Shown here piece after piece: positions 48,930 through 61,610 of a DNA stretch of 64,000 nt. The stretch is taken from NCBI GenBank assembly GCA_942486035.1, contig CALNXK010000043.1, forward strand, positions 796,501-860,500. The letters are read 5' to 3'. Every line of letters starts with the position of its first letter. Positions within the stretch are counted from its first letter, which is position 1. The position numbers and the translations under genes were made by a program. This DNA comes from Porites lobata (lineage: Eukaryota > Cnidaria > Anthozoa > Scleractinia > Poritidae). The notes beneath the pieces were generated by a model. The model was not told the origin of the DNA, ran no database searches, and saw only the letters and a program-made list of their open reading frames with translations.

Positions 48930-50600
48930 GCAAAGGTTGCAAGATGCAAAAGTATAAACTAACAACTGAACGAAAACAAATGGAATGTCGTTCAACCAAA
49001 GTAAGTTTGCAGTCAGAGCTAAGGTGGAGTAAGCTTTAATTCATACGGCAAAGTATTGTTTATTTAACAATGTTTCGCATAGCCTCAGCAAGGTAATACA
49101 GATTTCGTCAATTGTAGATCAACAAAATAATTACAAGAATTCCCTCAGTAATTCCTTCATTTCCATTGAAAACAATATTGTCTGATATTGTGGACAAAAA
49201 TTGTGCTCGGTAGTAAAATTTGTCGATTAGAGTACTTTGGTCGTATCTACCTGCGGATTCAGTCATTAATTTATGATTTCCTTAATACATATTTTAAACT
49301 AAAGCTTTCTGTGACGATAGGTTTTGCCCTTCCAAGCACAAATCGGGGAAATAAGGGTTAAGAGAATTCGAGCGACTTCGGCGTGTGAACAACAAGGGGG
49401 AAAACTAACTCTGCAACTCGCTTGGCTAGCGGGAAAGGAACTCGTCACTGTTCCACGGTACCAGGATCTGCTACAACTGGAAACAGGACAGCACTCAAAC
49501 TTGGACCTCATCAGTTTAATCTTCAGCTCGTGGACATAAAACGTACAGGCATGTGCATCAAATAATGTAAATCGTACAGGCATGTAAATCCGCGATGTAA
49601 ATCGACTGAAATACAGGGGTAACAGTGCTCTATCATGTTATACTAACCGATCAACTTATTACAACATCACAAAGCAAATTGAAAGAAGTAAGGTTGAATA
49701 AAATCAGCTGAAAACTGAAAACAAACCAGGATAAATTCACCTTTAAAGTTCATATGATGTTAAACTAAATGACTCAAAATAAAATGTCAATCAAGAAAAT
49801 GAATTTCGGAAACTTAAAAGATTCAGCAGTAAAGCCGTGCAAAAGAATTTGAGTTTCCTTTGCTCAGGATCCCTCAAAATGTCAAAATAAAAAACACAAA
49901 CGGTTTGTATTTGAACAGGAGAAAGATCCAGTTGTTCAGTGACTAAGCTGTATATAATTATCCAGAAACAAATTATCCTTTTAAAAGAAAACATTGAAGT
50001 AAAATGTGTATAATTTAAGGGAACTAAAACAACTCAATGCAAATTCAATGTAAATTACGGCTAAAACAACTTCAATAGGAATGTTTAAAAGCTAGATATC
50101 AATCGAGGCAAATAAAGAATACATGGAAAATCTCTCCTTACATTTCTTATTAGCAAACTTAGAAAAAAAAAAAAAGTAAATGCATCTCACCCCGGCTTCG
50201 CACTGCTAAGTCCACAAACGCTGGAGACATTGGAGGAGTACATGCAGCAAAAGCATTATTCAGAGTTGATACCATTATGGAGACGCGGATGCAATGAAAT
50301 AGAATTGTGCTTGATCTATGATTTTGTAAGCGTTTTTAAAAAAACTATCATCAAAAGTCTGAAAATTTCGCAACAATTGAACGTGCCGTGCTGGCGTTAT
50401 TAATAGAATGATCGTTCAAGAACTTTCTGATATCCATGCTTTTTTTGTGAAACTGGTAATAAAGCAACCTGATTGCATTTTTCAGAAGCTTCATTGTGTG
50501 ACCAGTTCAAGTGAGTATAAGTACAGTGGCAAATTAACTCCTTATTCGTAAAAGATCAGTGTCAGCGAACTTCATTGTCATATAACTTATAAGACTTTAA
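48930..50600. repeat. diverged second copy of the cysteine-rich gene 5' region
   Basis: It aligns in the same orientation with 41,870-42,720, covering upstream flank, exon 1 and start of intron 1. It carries roughly 0.8 kb of unmatched sequence at about 49,300-50,130. Confidence 0.7.
50188..50262 (-). pseudogene. broken copy of the signal-peptide exon of the cysteine-rich gene
   Basis: On the - strand GCTTTTGCTGCA, TCTCCA-CGTTT-TGGACTT-GCAGTGC and a following GGTGAGA donor line up with exon 1 at 42,390-42,326. Small insertions and deletions shift the frame, and the ATGAAAAAGG start is replaced by ATAATG. No signal peptide survives in any frame. No copies of exons 2-7 were found nearby, so only the 5' end was duplicated. 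Confidence 0.7.
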
Positions 50601-52074
50601 AACTTTATTGAACTGCTTTATTGTTCATGTATATTGCCAGGATTTCAAGGTTTTTAGGCTACCTGTTTAGGTTGGAATTAACGTATCCGGGTGTGGTTGC
50701 TGGTCAGATTAAGTTCCTCGTGATTTGACCACAAATGATCTTATCACGTTTTCAAACTAAACAAAATAATTTAAAAAAAAAATAAAACATTCTTTGTACA
50801 TGTGATACGGTATCCAACATTACATCTCGATAAAATATCAGTTGGCTAACTTACAACCAGTAACCAAAGCCGTCCGTTTAAATTTAAACATATATCGGAT
50901 CTAAAAGTATAAAGCTGCCGATATCCTGAGACGACATTTACGTCCCCAAATCTTCTTTACGCTTTTCTTTTTTTTTACTTAAAAGGTGTTTTTTCGGCGT
51001 AGTTAGATAATGACGAACTCATGACACAAAAGGAAAAGCGATATCTACTTAATTGCTAAGAACGAACTGAATAAGTAATGGCAATAAAATTGGACAATCT
51101 GTAGATGAAGGTTAAATCAACACAATTCATCAAGCCCAAAAAGTAGCATTGTTTTTCAGAGTGTAACGTTACAGGAAGATGATGCGCACGCGAATCAAAT
51201 TTAAAAAAGAACGAAATAAATAACACGTCCCTCGATAGGGATCCTTTTTATTTTCTGTTGAAATGAAGGGAAGTGAACTGTGTCAAAAACATCTATATAT
51301 ATAAAAACTGAGCCATTTATATATGGTTTAGAGTACTTCGTGCTTAGCGCAGCAAGGGCCTTGAGCGCCCTTTATAATTGGGCCCAGACAACGCAAAGAA
51401 TGAAGTATCAGTATCAGATTTTGCCAGGGGTCTTGAGGTCTCGGAAGAGTCTCGGAATCCCGGCGGGAATTCCGGGGGAAAATCCGCATGATAGTCAGAC
51501 TCCATCCGAAAGGGGTATCTTTTTCAGACATCAAGTACATGAAAGGTTGGGATTTCACTATTCAAAGCATAAGAAAGGGTACGGAAATCTGTCATTTCTG
51601 TCTGTGAAAGGTTTTATGGCGATTAAAAAGTAAAGAAAACTTCGTCATTGAGTGCTTTATTCATATTTAAAAGACAGTACATTTACAACAGTTAAAAGGG
51701 GCTCTAATCTTGGTATGTGAAAGGGGGCTACCATTTGTAAAAGTAGGAAGTATACGAAACGGGTACGCCGTCAAAAATGGTATATAAAAGGCTAAAGCCG
51801 AGAGGCTGGACTTCAGGGCAGAGCAAACTTTGTTTTGTACCCCCACCCTGCGGGGACACCTAATTGCCACCCTTGATGGAGCTTTTACGGGTGTGACAAT
51901 GGTTGAGTTCTAAGTGGAGGGTGAAGCTGAAAAAAAGATGATTTATAGTGTTGATTTGATTAATTTGGGGGCGTTTATTCATCATTTGTCGGTGCCTTTA
52001 CGAGTCAGTCAGATCAGATAATAGCGGCTTGGCAGGGGACGTCTTAACTTTATAAATAGAAGTAATGGCGTACC
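50601..52074. other. intergenic; probable retroelement debris at 51.4-51.85 kb
   Basis: No gene is recognised. About 51,470-51,860 resembles decayed dispersed-repeat sequence, with GGTATCTTTTTCAGACATC, GGGTACGGAAATCTGTCATT and GGTATATAAAAGGCTAAAG. It abuts the satellite array. Confidence 0.35.
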
Positions 52075-52967
52075 CAGTTTTCAATTTAATCCACTTAGTT
52101 CAAAAGAAGAAGTATTCTTTTTTTGTTGATCACGGTCAAGGTCTTCAAGAGCTCTGAGTAGCGTGCGGAACTTCACGTGCGAAATGCTAGCGAGTGCAGG
52201 CCTCACGTGCAGCACGTGCTAGCTCCTAAAACCATTTGTATGAAATAAGTGGTGCTATAGAACGTTTTGATTCACCCAGCCAGCGTCTATGCAAATTTAT
52301 GGGAACAAAAGAAAGCGTTTACATAAGAAAAGAGTTCAACTCCAGCAGGACTGGTTTGGAAGACAAATATAGCCGCCGGTTCATTGTTTTGGAACACCAA
52401 TATGGCCGTCGTGACGTCATGTGAACGATCCAATCGCAAACCTACCGATTTATTCATCTCTCATAATAATGTGACCACTGCGGTAAAAAGGTTACAGGAT
52501 CTTATAGGGCTGCGGGTAAATTACAACTACAGGGATTCATCCCTGAAGAGCACACTTCTGGAAAATTCGGGCGGGAACCAAAATATGTGATTTCCTTCCC
52601 CTATTTTAGAGAGACCTGAAAAACTGTTCACAAGAGATAACTGATAAAAAAAGATATTCAGTTCCATGGTGATGTTATTAATAATAGACTTTTCAATTTA
52701 ATCCACCTAGTTTAATCACTACACGTTCAAGGTCTTCAAGGGCTATGAGTACCGTGCGGAACTTCACGTGCGAACCGTGCTAATGAGTGTAGGCCTCACG
52801 TGCAGCACGTGCTAGGTCCTAAAACCATTTGTAGGAAATAAGGGGTGCTATAGAGCGTTTTCACTCACCCGGCCAGCATCTATGCAAATTTATGGAAACA
52901 AAAGAAAGCGTTTACATAAGAAAAGAGTTCAACTCCCACAGGATTGTTTTGGAACACCAATATGGCC

Positions 52968-53364
52968 GCGTGACCACAGGTAGCCCAAGCTCGAAATGTG
53001 AACATCGGCGAGCATCGGCATTGTTGCGTGACATTCGAAACATAAGGATTTGTATGGGAAAAAACCTATCGCTCCTGTAACCTACGAAAATGAAAGGATT
53101 TCAAACCTTATACATAGAGAGAAAACCGTTTACATAGAAGCCCATAAAACGGCCATAAATCGGCCCGTGGACTACACAGGAGAGACGTAACACACATTTT
53201 AAGTAGGGTGAGCTGTTTTTTTATTGAAATCCTTTCATTTTCGTAGGCTACAGAAACGATACGTTTTTTTGCCATACAAATCGTTATATTTCGAATGTAA
53301 CGCAACAATGCCAATGTTCGCCGATGCTCATATTTCGAGCGTGGGCTACCTGCGCTGTGACGTC
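52968..53364. mobile_element. MITE with about 130-bp arms inside the array (copy 1)
   Basis: ACAGGTAGCCCAAGCTCGAA on the left mirrors TTCGAGCGTGGGCTACCTGC on the right, with further pairing (AATGAAAGGATTTCAA / TTGAAATCCTTTCATT) inside. A 68-aa ORF on the - strand is part of it. Confidence 0.85.
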
Positions 53365-53475
53365 ATGTAAAAACACTCTATTCCCTTGCTATCGATGTTC
53401 CTAAACACCTCGATCCACTCGCAAACCTAACAGTTTATTTATCTCTCATAAAATTGTGTCCACTGCGGTAAAAAG

Positions 53476-53873
53476 CAGGGGCACCCAACGAGGATATAGT
53501 TCAAAACCACTTAACATAGCATTGTTGAACGTATTTTAGTATTCAAACGGTAGATATAGGCATATTTTTATCCCCTAAAAACTTTCCACCTGTTCGGATT
53601 TCCTAGCTGAAAGTCTAGTGATCCGAAAATTATAGATATAAAAACTTACTTTCTCGAAAATTTGAGCCAGGAAAAGGCTCACGAAAATTCTAGGTGGCCT
53701 TTTTTAAGGTCAAAATCCGTTAAAAACGGGTAATTATACCATTTTGTAGATGTTCGAAAATCCTAGGAGAGGCAGGCAACCAAGAAATTTTACAACAAAT
53801 GCTCCGAAAATTCTAGATCTCAAATCGTCTTCCGAACAGATATTTCCCCAAAAATTGCCGTTGGGTGCCCCTG
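53476..53873. mobile_element. 398-bp MITE, CAGGGGCACCCAACG termini (hAT-like), copy 1
   Basis: The termini CAGGGGCACCCAACG and CGTTGGGTGCCCCTG are perfect inverted repeats. It interrupts the array unit at GCGGTAAAAAG/AAAAAGGTTACAG. Intact units read GCGGTAAAAAGGTTACAG, so AAAAAG has been duplicated on insertion (6 bp visible). A CAGGG start suggests the hAT superfamily, which normally makes 8-bp duplications, so the assignment is tentative. Confidence 0.85.
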
Positions 53874-55383
53874 AAAAAGGTTACAGGATCTTATAGGGCT
53901 GCGGGTAACTTACAACTACAGGGATTCACCCCGGATCCGGAAGGGCATACTTCTGGAAAATTCGGGCGGGAACCAAAATATGCGATTTCCTTCTCCTGTT
54001 TCAGACAGACCTGAACAACCGTTCACAAGAGACAAATGATAAAAAAGATGTTCAGTCCCAACGGTTTTGTTATTAATAATAGACTTTTCAATTTAATCCA
54101 CTTAGTTCAAGAGAAGAATTTTTCGTTGTTATCGTTTATTCACGTTCAAGGTCTTCAAGGGCTCTGAGTAGCGTGCGGAACTTCACGTGCGAACCGTGCT
54201 AATGAGTACAGGCCTCACGTGCAGCACGTCCTAGCTCCTAAAACCATTTTTGTTAAGTAAGTGGTGCTATTCGCTTGCTATCGACATTCCTAAACACCTC
54301 GATCCACTCGCAAACCTACCGGCTTATTCATCTCTCATAGAAATGTGTCCACTGCGGTAAAAAGGTTACAGGATCTTATAGGGCTGCGGGTAAATTACAA
54401 CTACAGGGATTCACCCCGGATCCGGAAGGGCATACTTCTGAAAAATTCGGGCGGGGACCAAAATATGTGAAATTCTTCCCGGCCCTATTTCAGACAGACC
54501 TGAACAACCGTTCGCAAGAGACAAATGATAAAAAAGGTATTCAGTTCCATGGTGTTGTTACTAATAATAGAATTTTCAATTTGATCCACTCAGTTCAAGA
54601 GAAGAAGTTTCCGTTGTTCTCTTTAATCAAGTTCAAGGTCTTCAAGAGCTCTGGGTAGCGTGTGGAACTTCACGTGCGCGGCGAGTGCAGGCCTCGCGTG
54701 CAGCACGTGCTAGCTCCTAAAACCATTTGTATGAAGTGAGTGGTGCTATTCGCTTGCTATCTACATTCCTAAACACCTCGATCCACTCGCAAACCTACCG
54801 ATTTATTTATCTCTCATAAAAATGTGTCCACTGCGGTAAAAAGGTTACAGGATCTTATAGGGCTGCGGGTAAATTACAACTACAGGGATTCATCCCTGAA
54901 GAGCACACTTCTGGAAAATTCGGGCGGGAACCAAAATATGTGATTTCCTTCCCCTATTTCAGAGAGACCTGAAAAACTGTTCACAAGAGATAATGATAAA
55001 AAAGATATTCAGTTCCATGGTGATGTTATTAATAATAGACTTTTCAATTTAATCCACCTAGTTTAAGAGAAGAAGTTTTCGTTGTTCTCGTTTAATCACT
55101 ACACGTTCAAGGTCTTCAAGGGCTATGAGTACCGTGCGGAACTTCACGTGCGAACCGTGCTAATGAGTGTAGGCCTCACGTGCAGCACGTGCTGGCTCCT
55201 AAAACCATTTGTAAGAAATAAAGGGGTGCTATAGAGCGTTTTGACTCACCCGGCCAGCATCTATGCAAATTTACGGGAACAAAAGAAAGCGTTTACATAA
55301 GAAAAGAGTTCAACTCCCAGAGGATTGGTTTGGAACACCAACATGGCCGCCGGTTCATTGTTTTGGAACACCAATATGGCCGC

Positions 55384-55777
55384 GTGACCACAGGTAGCCC
55401 AAGCTCGAAATATGAACATCGGCGAGCATCCGCATTGTTGCGTAACATTCGAAACATAAGGATTTGTATGGGAAAAAACCTATCGCTTCTGTAACCTACG
55501 AAAATGAAAGGATTTCAAACCTTATACATAGAGAGAAAACCGTTTACATAAAAGCCCATAAAACGGCCATAAATCGGCCCGTGGACTACACAGGAGAGAC
55601 GTAACACACATTTTAAGTAGGGTGAGCTGTTTTTTTATTGAAATCCTTTCATTTTCGTAGGCTACAGAAACGATACGTTTTTTTGCCATACAAATCGTTA
55701 TATTTCGAATGTAACGCAACAATGCCAATGTTCGCCGATGCTCATATTTCGAGCGTGGGCTACCTGCGCTGTGACGT
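55384..55777. mobile_element. MITE with about 130-bp arms inside the array (copy 2)
   Basis: Near-identical to 52,968-53,364, including the same 68-aa chance ORF. It was copied as part of the 2.4-kb higher-order duplication rather than by a new insertion, because its position within the unit is the same. Confidence 0.85.
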
Positions 55778-55889
55778 CATGTAAAAACACTCTATTCCCT
55801 TGCTATCGATGTTCCTAAACACCTCGATCCACTCGCAAACCTAACAGTTTATTTATCTCTCATAAAATTGTGTCCACTGCGGTAAAAAG

Positions 55890-56287
55890 CAGGGGCACCC
55901 AACGAGGATATAGTTCAAAACCACTTAACATAGCATTGTTGAACGTATTTTAGTATTCAAACGGTAGATATAGGCATATTTTTATCCCCTAAAAACTTTC
56001 CACCTGTTCGGATTTCCTAGCTGAAAGTCTAGTGATCCGAAAATTATAGATATAAAAACTTACTTTCTCGAAAATTTGAGCCAGGAAAAGGCTCACGAAA
56101 ATTCTAGGTGGCCTTTTTTAAGGTCAAAATCCGTTAAAAACGGGTAATTATACCATTTTGTAGATGTTCGAAAATCCTAGGAGAGGCAGGCAACCAAGAA
56201 ATTTTACAACAAATGCTCCGAAAATTCTAGATCTCAAATCGTCTTCCGAACAGATATTTCCCCAAAAATTGCCGTTGAGTGCCCCTG
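55890..56287. mobile_element. 398-bp MITE, CAGGGGCACCCAACG termini, copy 2
   Basis: Same length, same insertion point and same flanking AAAAAG as the copy at 53,476. One visible change is GTTGAGTGCCCCTG for GTTGGGTGCCCCTG. It is a passenger of the array duplication. Confidence 0.85.
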
Positions 56288-58350
56288 AAAAAGGTTACAG
56301 GATCTTATAGGGCTGCGGGTAACTTACAACTACAGGGATTCACCCCGGATCCGGAAGGGCATACTTCTGGAAAATTCGGGCGGGAACCAAAATATGCGAT
56401 TTCCTTCTCCTGTTTCAGACAGACCTGAACAACCGTTCACAAGAGACAAAATGATAAAAAAATGATGTTCAGTCCCAACGGTTTTGTTATTAATAATAGA
56501 CTTTTCAATTTAATCCACTTAGTTCAAGAGAAGAATTTTTTTTGTTGTTATCGTTTATTCACGTTCAAGGTCTTCAAGGGCTCTGAGTAGCGTGCGGAAC
56601 TTCACGTGCGAACCGTGCTAATGAGTACAGGCCTCACGTGCAGCACGTCCTAGCTCCTAAAACCATTTTTGTTAAGTAAGTGGTGCTATTCGCTTGCTAT
56701 CGACATTCCTAAACACCTCGATCCACTCGCAAACCTACCGGCTTATTCATCTCTCATAGAAATGTGTCCACTGCGGTAAAAAGGTTACAGGATCTTATAG
56801 GGCTGCGGGTAAATTACAACTACAGGGATTCACCCCGGATCCGGAAGGGCATACTTCTGAAAAATTCGGGCGGGGACCTAAATATGTGAAATTCTTCCCG
56901 GCCCTATTTCAGACAGACCTGAACAACCGTTCGCAAGAGACAAATGATAAAAAAGGTATTCAGTTCCATGGTGTTGTTACTAATAATAGAATTTTTAATT
57001 TAATCCACTCAGTTCAAGAGAAGAAGCTTTCCTTGTTCTCGTTTAATCAAGTTCAAGGTCTTCAAGGGCTCTGGGTAGCGTGTGGAACTTCACGTGCGCG
57101 GCGAGTGCAGGCCTCGCGTGCAGCAGGTGCTAGCTCCTAAAACCATTTGTATGAAATAAGTGGTGCTATTCGCTTGCTATCGACATTCCTAAGCACCTCG
57201 ATCCACTCGCAAACCTACCGATTTATCTATCTCTCATAAAAATGTGTCCACTGCGGTTAAAAGGTTACAGGATCTTATAGGGCTGCGAGTAAATGACAAC
57301 TACAGGGATTCATCCTTGAAGGGCATACTTCTGGAAAATTCGGGCGGGAACCAAAATATGTGATTTCCTTCTCCTGTTTCAGACAGACCTGAAAAACTGT
57401 TCACAAGAGATAAATGATAAAAAAGATATTCAGTTCCATGGTGATGTTATTAATAACAGACTTTTCAATTTAATCCACTTTAGTTCAAGAGAAGAAGCTT
57501 TCCTTGTTCTCGTTTAATCAAGTTCAAGGTCTTCAAGAGCTCTGGGCAGCGTGCGGAACTTCACGTGCGCGGCGAGTGCAGGCCTCGCGTGCAGCACGTG
57601 CTAGCTCCTAAAACCATTTGTATGAAGTGAGTGGTGCTATTCGCTTGCTATCGACATTCCTAAGCACCTCGATCCACTCGCAAACCTACCGATTTATTGA
57701 TCTCTCATAAAAATGTGTCCACTGCGGTAAAAAGGTTACAGGATCTTATAGGGCTGCGAGTAAATGACAACTACAGGGATTCATCCCTGAAGGGCACACT
57801 TCTGGAAAATTCGGGCGGGAACCAAAATATGTGATTTCCTTCTCCTGTTTCAGACAGACCTGAAAAACTGTTCACAAGAGATAAATGATAAAAAAGATAT
57901 TCAGTTCCATGGTGGTGTTATTAATAACAGACTTTTCAATTTAATCCACTTTAGTTCAAGAGAAGAAGCTTTCGTCGTTCTCGTTTAATCAAGTTCAAGG
58001 TCTTCAAGAGCTCTGGGTAGCGTGCGGAACTTCACGTGCGCGGCGAGTGCAGGCCTCGCGTGCAGCACGTGCTAGCTCCTAAAACCATTTGTATGAAATA
58101 AGTGGTGCTGTTCGCTTGCTATCTACATTCCTAAACACCTCGATCCACTCGCAAACCTACCGATTTATTGATCTCTCATAAAAATGTGTCCACTACGTTA
58201 AAAAATTACAGTATCTTGTAGGGCTGTGAGTAAATTACAACAGGGATTCACCCTCGAAGGGGATACTTCTGGAAATTTTCCTTTCCTTATTTTAGAAAGA
58301 CCTGAACAGCTGTTCACAAGAGACAAATGACAAAAAAGATATTCAGTCCC

Positions 58351-59326
58351 AGAACTTGGTTTCAGAGGGCATGAAACCTTACCCTGTTTTGAGCCTAAAT
58401 GGTTATAAGTTATAGCTAATTTCAGAAAGTTCGACGTTTGGCCTATCGGAGACCTTAGTGATTCGCACGGATAAAACTAAGCAACTAAGGACACTATGAA
58501 TATAGTTATAAACCGCTGCAAAATTAAAACCAGAAAATCTGATATATCTGAAATGGACTCCATCGAACAGTGGTCGCAAGATACACGGACATCTTAAGTA
58601 CTGACAAGTGTATCGGAGATGGTTATCATTTCAAGGAGGCGAATATCATATATTCTCGTTTGATGCTATTATTAGGCTTTGTCGATGCCAACCTCAAGTA
58701 TAGTGTAAGGCCTGGGACTGAGGGGTTTACCAGTGGAAAATGAATTATTGGCTATAAATTCGGCATAGATGATGGTGCTGAATCAAAATTTGACGCACAT
58801 AAAGAACTCATCGTCCATAACATTTTTAAGTATAAATATTGTGTTGATAAGTCACGTGATGTGTCACGTGACCATTTTGCTAAAAATCGTAAATTATTGA
58901 CCATTTGGAGGTTGGTTTAAGAAAAGAAAGCGAGCAATAACATTTTTCTAATTCATATTAATTATTTCTAACACTTCACGCTTGGAGTGACCGTCCATTG
59001 TACTTTAATAAAAAAATATGAGAAAAACATCATTTTAAATGCCCAAATTCAACCTTGAAGTTTTTAAAACTTTAGTTTTAAACTGCGCGTACTTTCATTC
59101 CAAACAGAAATTTAGGTATGTTTATCCTCTTTCAGAAATGCCAATATGTTTATCCACACAAATTAAATTCGCCACTAATTCGCCAACTTTCTTCATTTTC
59201 ATAACTAAACGTTAAGGCACAAGAAACCTCAATATTTACTTTTGGGGAAAAATTCATTTTGTTTTGGGTCTCCTAGGGAGAGATATTAGAGACTTTAAGA
59301 TCGAGGTTCGGTCATTTCGCTACTAA
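58351..59326. other. intergenic; nothing recognised
   Basis: This lies between the array and the next MITE. Only a doubled CACGTGA motif (near 58,852 and 58,865) stands out. No exon is recognised. Confidence 0.4.
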
Positions 59327-59759
59327 AGCCTGGTTTTCATATGCCGGGAAAATCCCAGACAATCGGGGATTTTACTTTTTGCCGACCATCCCCAATTCAG
59401 TGCCGATATATCGGATAATCGTCAGAAGTCTGTCCCAGATTCTCCCGGTATTGAATTTGACAGGAAATGGAAAGTGCTTCAAAAATTGAAATTTGTACAG
59501 AAACGTATGATAGGGGGACTTGAGCCCAGCAATTTAGGGGATTGGTAATGGGCGAAATCCATCGCAAACCATCGTAGAAATCTGGGACGAGTCGGAAAAA
59601 TAGAAGCGTTCCCGATTTTTCAGATTTGTCCCCGTCCTTCCCAGACAATCGGGGATATCTACGATTTCTAGTTTTCATTAGTCGGCAAAATCTGGGACAG
59701 TTGGGAAACAGAAAAATCTCCAATCGTCTGGGATTTTCCCGACATACGAAAACCAGGCT
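59327..59759. mobile_element. MITE with AGCCTGGTTTTCATATG termini
   Basis: AGCCTGGTTTTCATATGCCG on the left mirrors CGACATACGAAAACCAGGCT on the right. The arms continue through GGGAAAATCCCAGAC and repeated ATCGGGGAT words. The 121-aa ORF on the - strand (59,397-59,762) lies wholly inside it. Confidence 0.85.
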
Positions 59760-60594
59760 CATTTAATTGAAACTTTAGACCCTGATGGCAAAGTATCCCG
59801 GGGGGAATCCTACCTAAGAGTGTCGGGGATGCTCGTCGTCTCGCTTAGCGGTGTAAATCGCAGAGTTTTGTCTCACTTATATGTACTTAGGGTGTTTGGG
59901 AGGGAAAATCACTATATTTGCCCATTCAGATATCGCTTATGGATGTGCTTAAAGAAAATTACAAATAATGCCGTGATGTTTTAATGTGGTCTCATTTAGA
60001 GGTTAGTTTAAGCTTGAGCCACACTCACATTGGTCTCTCGTTAGGGGTTTAATTTTAATTTTCCGACGAGCATCCCCGTCACTTTTAAATACGAGTCCCC
60101 TCCCCCCGCCCCCCAATCCTGGCCCTTTCTCGGAAACGGTTCCAATTTCGGGGTATTTGAAAACAAGTCTTTCGAGTTTACTGTGTAATTACATGAAATC
60201 TTTTACTATTCTCCTATCAAAAAGGAAATTTTATGATACTTTGCCGATCTGTAGTTCCTTCTCCCGATTAGATCGCAAACTGCGTCCTCGACGTACTGTA
60301 TCAAATGTATCAAATTGCGAATATCAAATCATTATTCAAATAACGGAAATATGTTTAATATAGCTACTCGACTAGGAAGTATCACGTTTCGATTTATTTG
60401 TCTAGTCCTCAAATCTCAAATCCCTTCTCAATTCTAACCTATAGGGAAGATCTGATACTCAGGAAAATTATCGCTCCAAGTTAGGAAATCCAAGACAGTC
60501 TTGCCGGAATTCTGGATTTTACCTTGTGGATTCCGAATTCTAGGTACTGGATTCCAGATTCCAATCGTTAGAAAGATTCTGGAGAATATAGTTC

Positions 60595-60965
60595 AAAACC
60601 ACTTAAACATAGCATTGTTAAAACGTATTTTAGTATTTAAACGGTAGATATAGGCATATTTTTATCCCCTAAAAATGTTTCATCTGTTCGGATTTCCTAG
60701 CTGAAAGTGAGTGATCCGAAAATTATAGGGATCAAAACTTACCCTTTTAAAAATTTCAGGCAGAAAAAAGGCTCCGGAAAGTTCTAGGTGACCTTGTTAG
60801 GGTAAAAATCCGTTAGAAATGGGCAATTATACCATTTTTTAGATGTTTGAAAATCCTAGGAGAGGCAGACAAGCAAGAAATTTTGGAGAAAATGTTCCGA
60901 AAATTCTAGATCTCAAATCGTCTTCCGAACAGATATTTTCCGAAAATTGACGTTGGGTGCCCCTG
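60595..60965. mobile_element. left-truncated copy of the CAGGGGCACCCAACG element
   Basis: It matches 53,495-53,873 from ATATAGTTCAAAACCACTTA to GTTGGGTGCCCCTG with point differences. The left terminus is missing. It lies outside the array, showing that the family was mobile independently. Confidence 0.8.
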
Positions 60966-61610
60966 CTTGAGGTGTATTTCAGTTTCGGATTCCAAAGCCA
61001 AGAATTCCTGATTCCACAACCAAACTTTCCCTAATTCCGGATTTCCTACATTGGACGATAATATTTAGCTTTGAAGTGGCATACCGGCGTATTGAGTGGG
61101 CTTTGAACTTGGTCTCCTAGTACACAGTTAGTTCTACATTTCTTTGTTTGTTTAAGATCTTTACCGTTGATTCCTGCTCAGTCTGCTCTCTTCATTCATC
61201 GTTTCCTCGCCGACGGACTAACATGGCTGATCCGTGGAAGAGCAATGAGTTGGGTTGTTTGAGGCACAATGGAATAGTAAGCATACTGCTTCATACGCAA
61301 GAAGTGACTTCTCGTATGTGTAGACCCTGTGAAGTATGCGGTCCATAATCATGTTAAGAACACCCGGAGAGCTCCGCTTTGTTTAGTAGATCGACTTGCA
61401 GGCGAGCTAACCTGGGTACCAGAATTTTCCTCTTTGTCGTCACACATCTTTGTCCGAAGACCGAAGCCACGACCGGCAAAGACAAGAAAGAAAAAAACTC
61501 GGGTCATTACAAAGACTTTATCGTAATCCATAGGGTATCGGCGAGTAATGTTTCACGGAGAAAAATGCGTTTTCTTGTCAGTTATCTAGAATATCAGAAA
61601 AGATTTTTTT

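Larger units (their letters stand above)
52075..58350. repeat. nested tandem array of about 471-488-bp units with CACGTG clusters
   Basis: Using CTTCACGTGC as anchor (one mutated in part), units fall at 52,171, 52,762, 54,181, 54,668, 55,142, 56,600, 57,088, 57,559 and 58,030. Spacings are about 471-488 bp, plus one of 591 and two long ones of 1,419 and 1,458 bp. The long units contain two transposons. The block 52,762-55,142 (2.38 kb) is copied to 55,142-57,559 (2.42 kb), a higher-order repeat. Each unit carries up to three CACGTG palindromes, two of them in CACGTGCAGCACGTG. No coding capacity is shared across units. Confidence 0.92.

Noticed and set aside
49299..49583. 94-aa Cys/Ser-rich ORF on the - strand near the duplicated exon
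   Set aside because: It is not in the source copy of the duplication, has no signal peptide and no VDxGxC pattern, and is probably inserted non-coding sequence.
53108..53314. 68-aa ORF, found identically again at 55,522-55,728
   Set aside because: It lies wholly inside a palindromic MITE, and the identity is due to the recent duplication of the array block, not to protein conservation.
52075..58350. CRISPR-like array
   Set aside because: Units are about 471-488 bp with no short direct repeats separated by unique spacers, and the genome is eukaryotic.
59397..59762. 121-aa ORF on the - strand
   Set aside because: It is contained in the MITE 59,327-59,759 and has no domain features.
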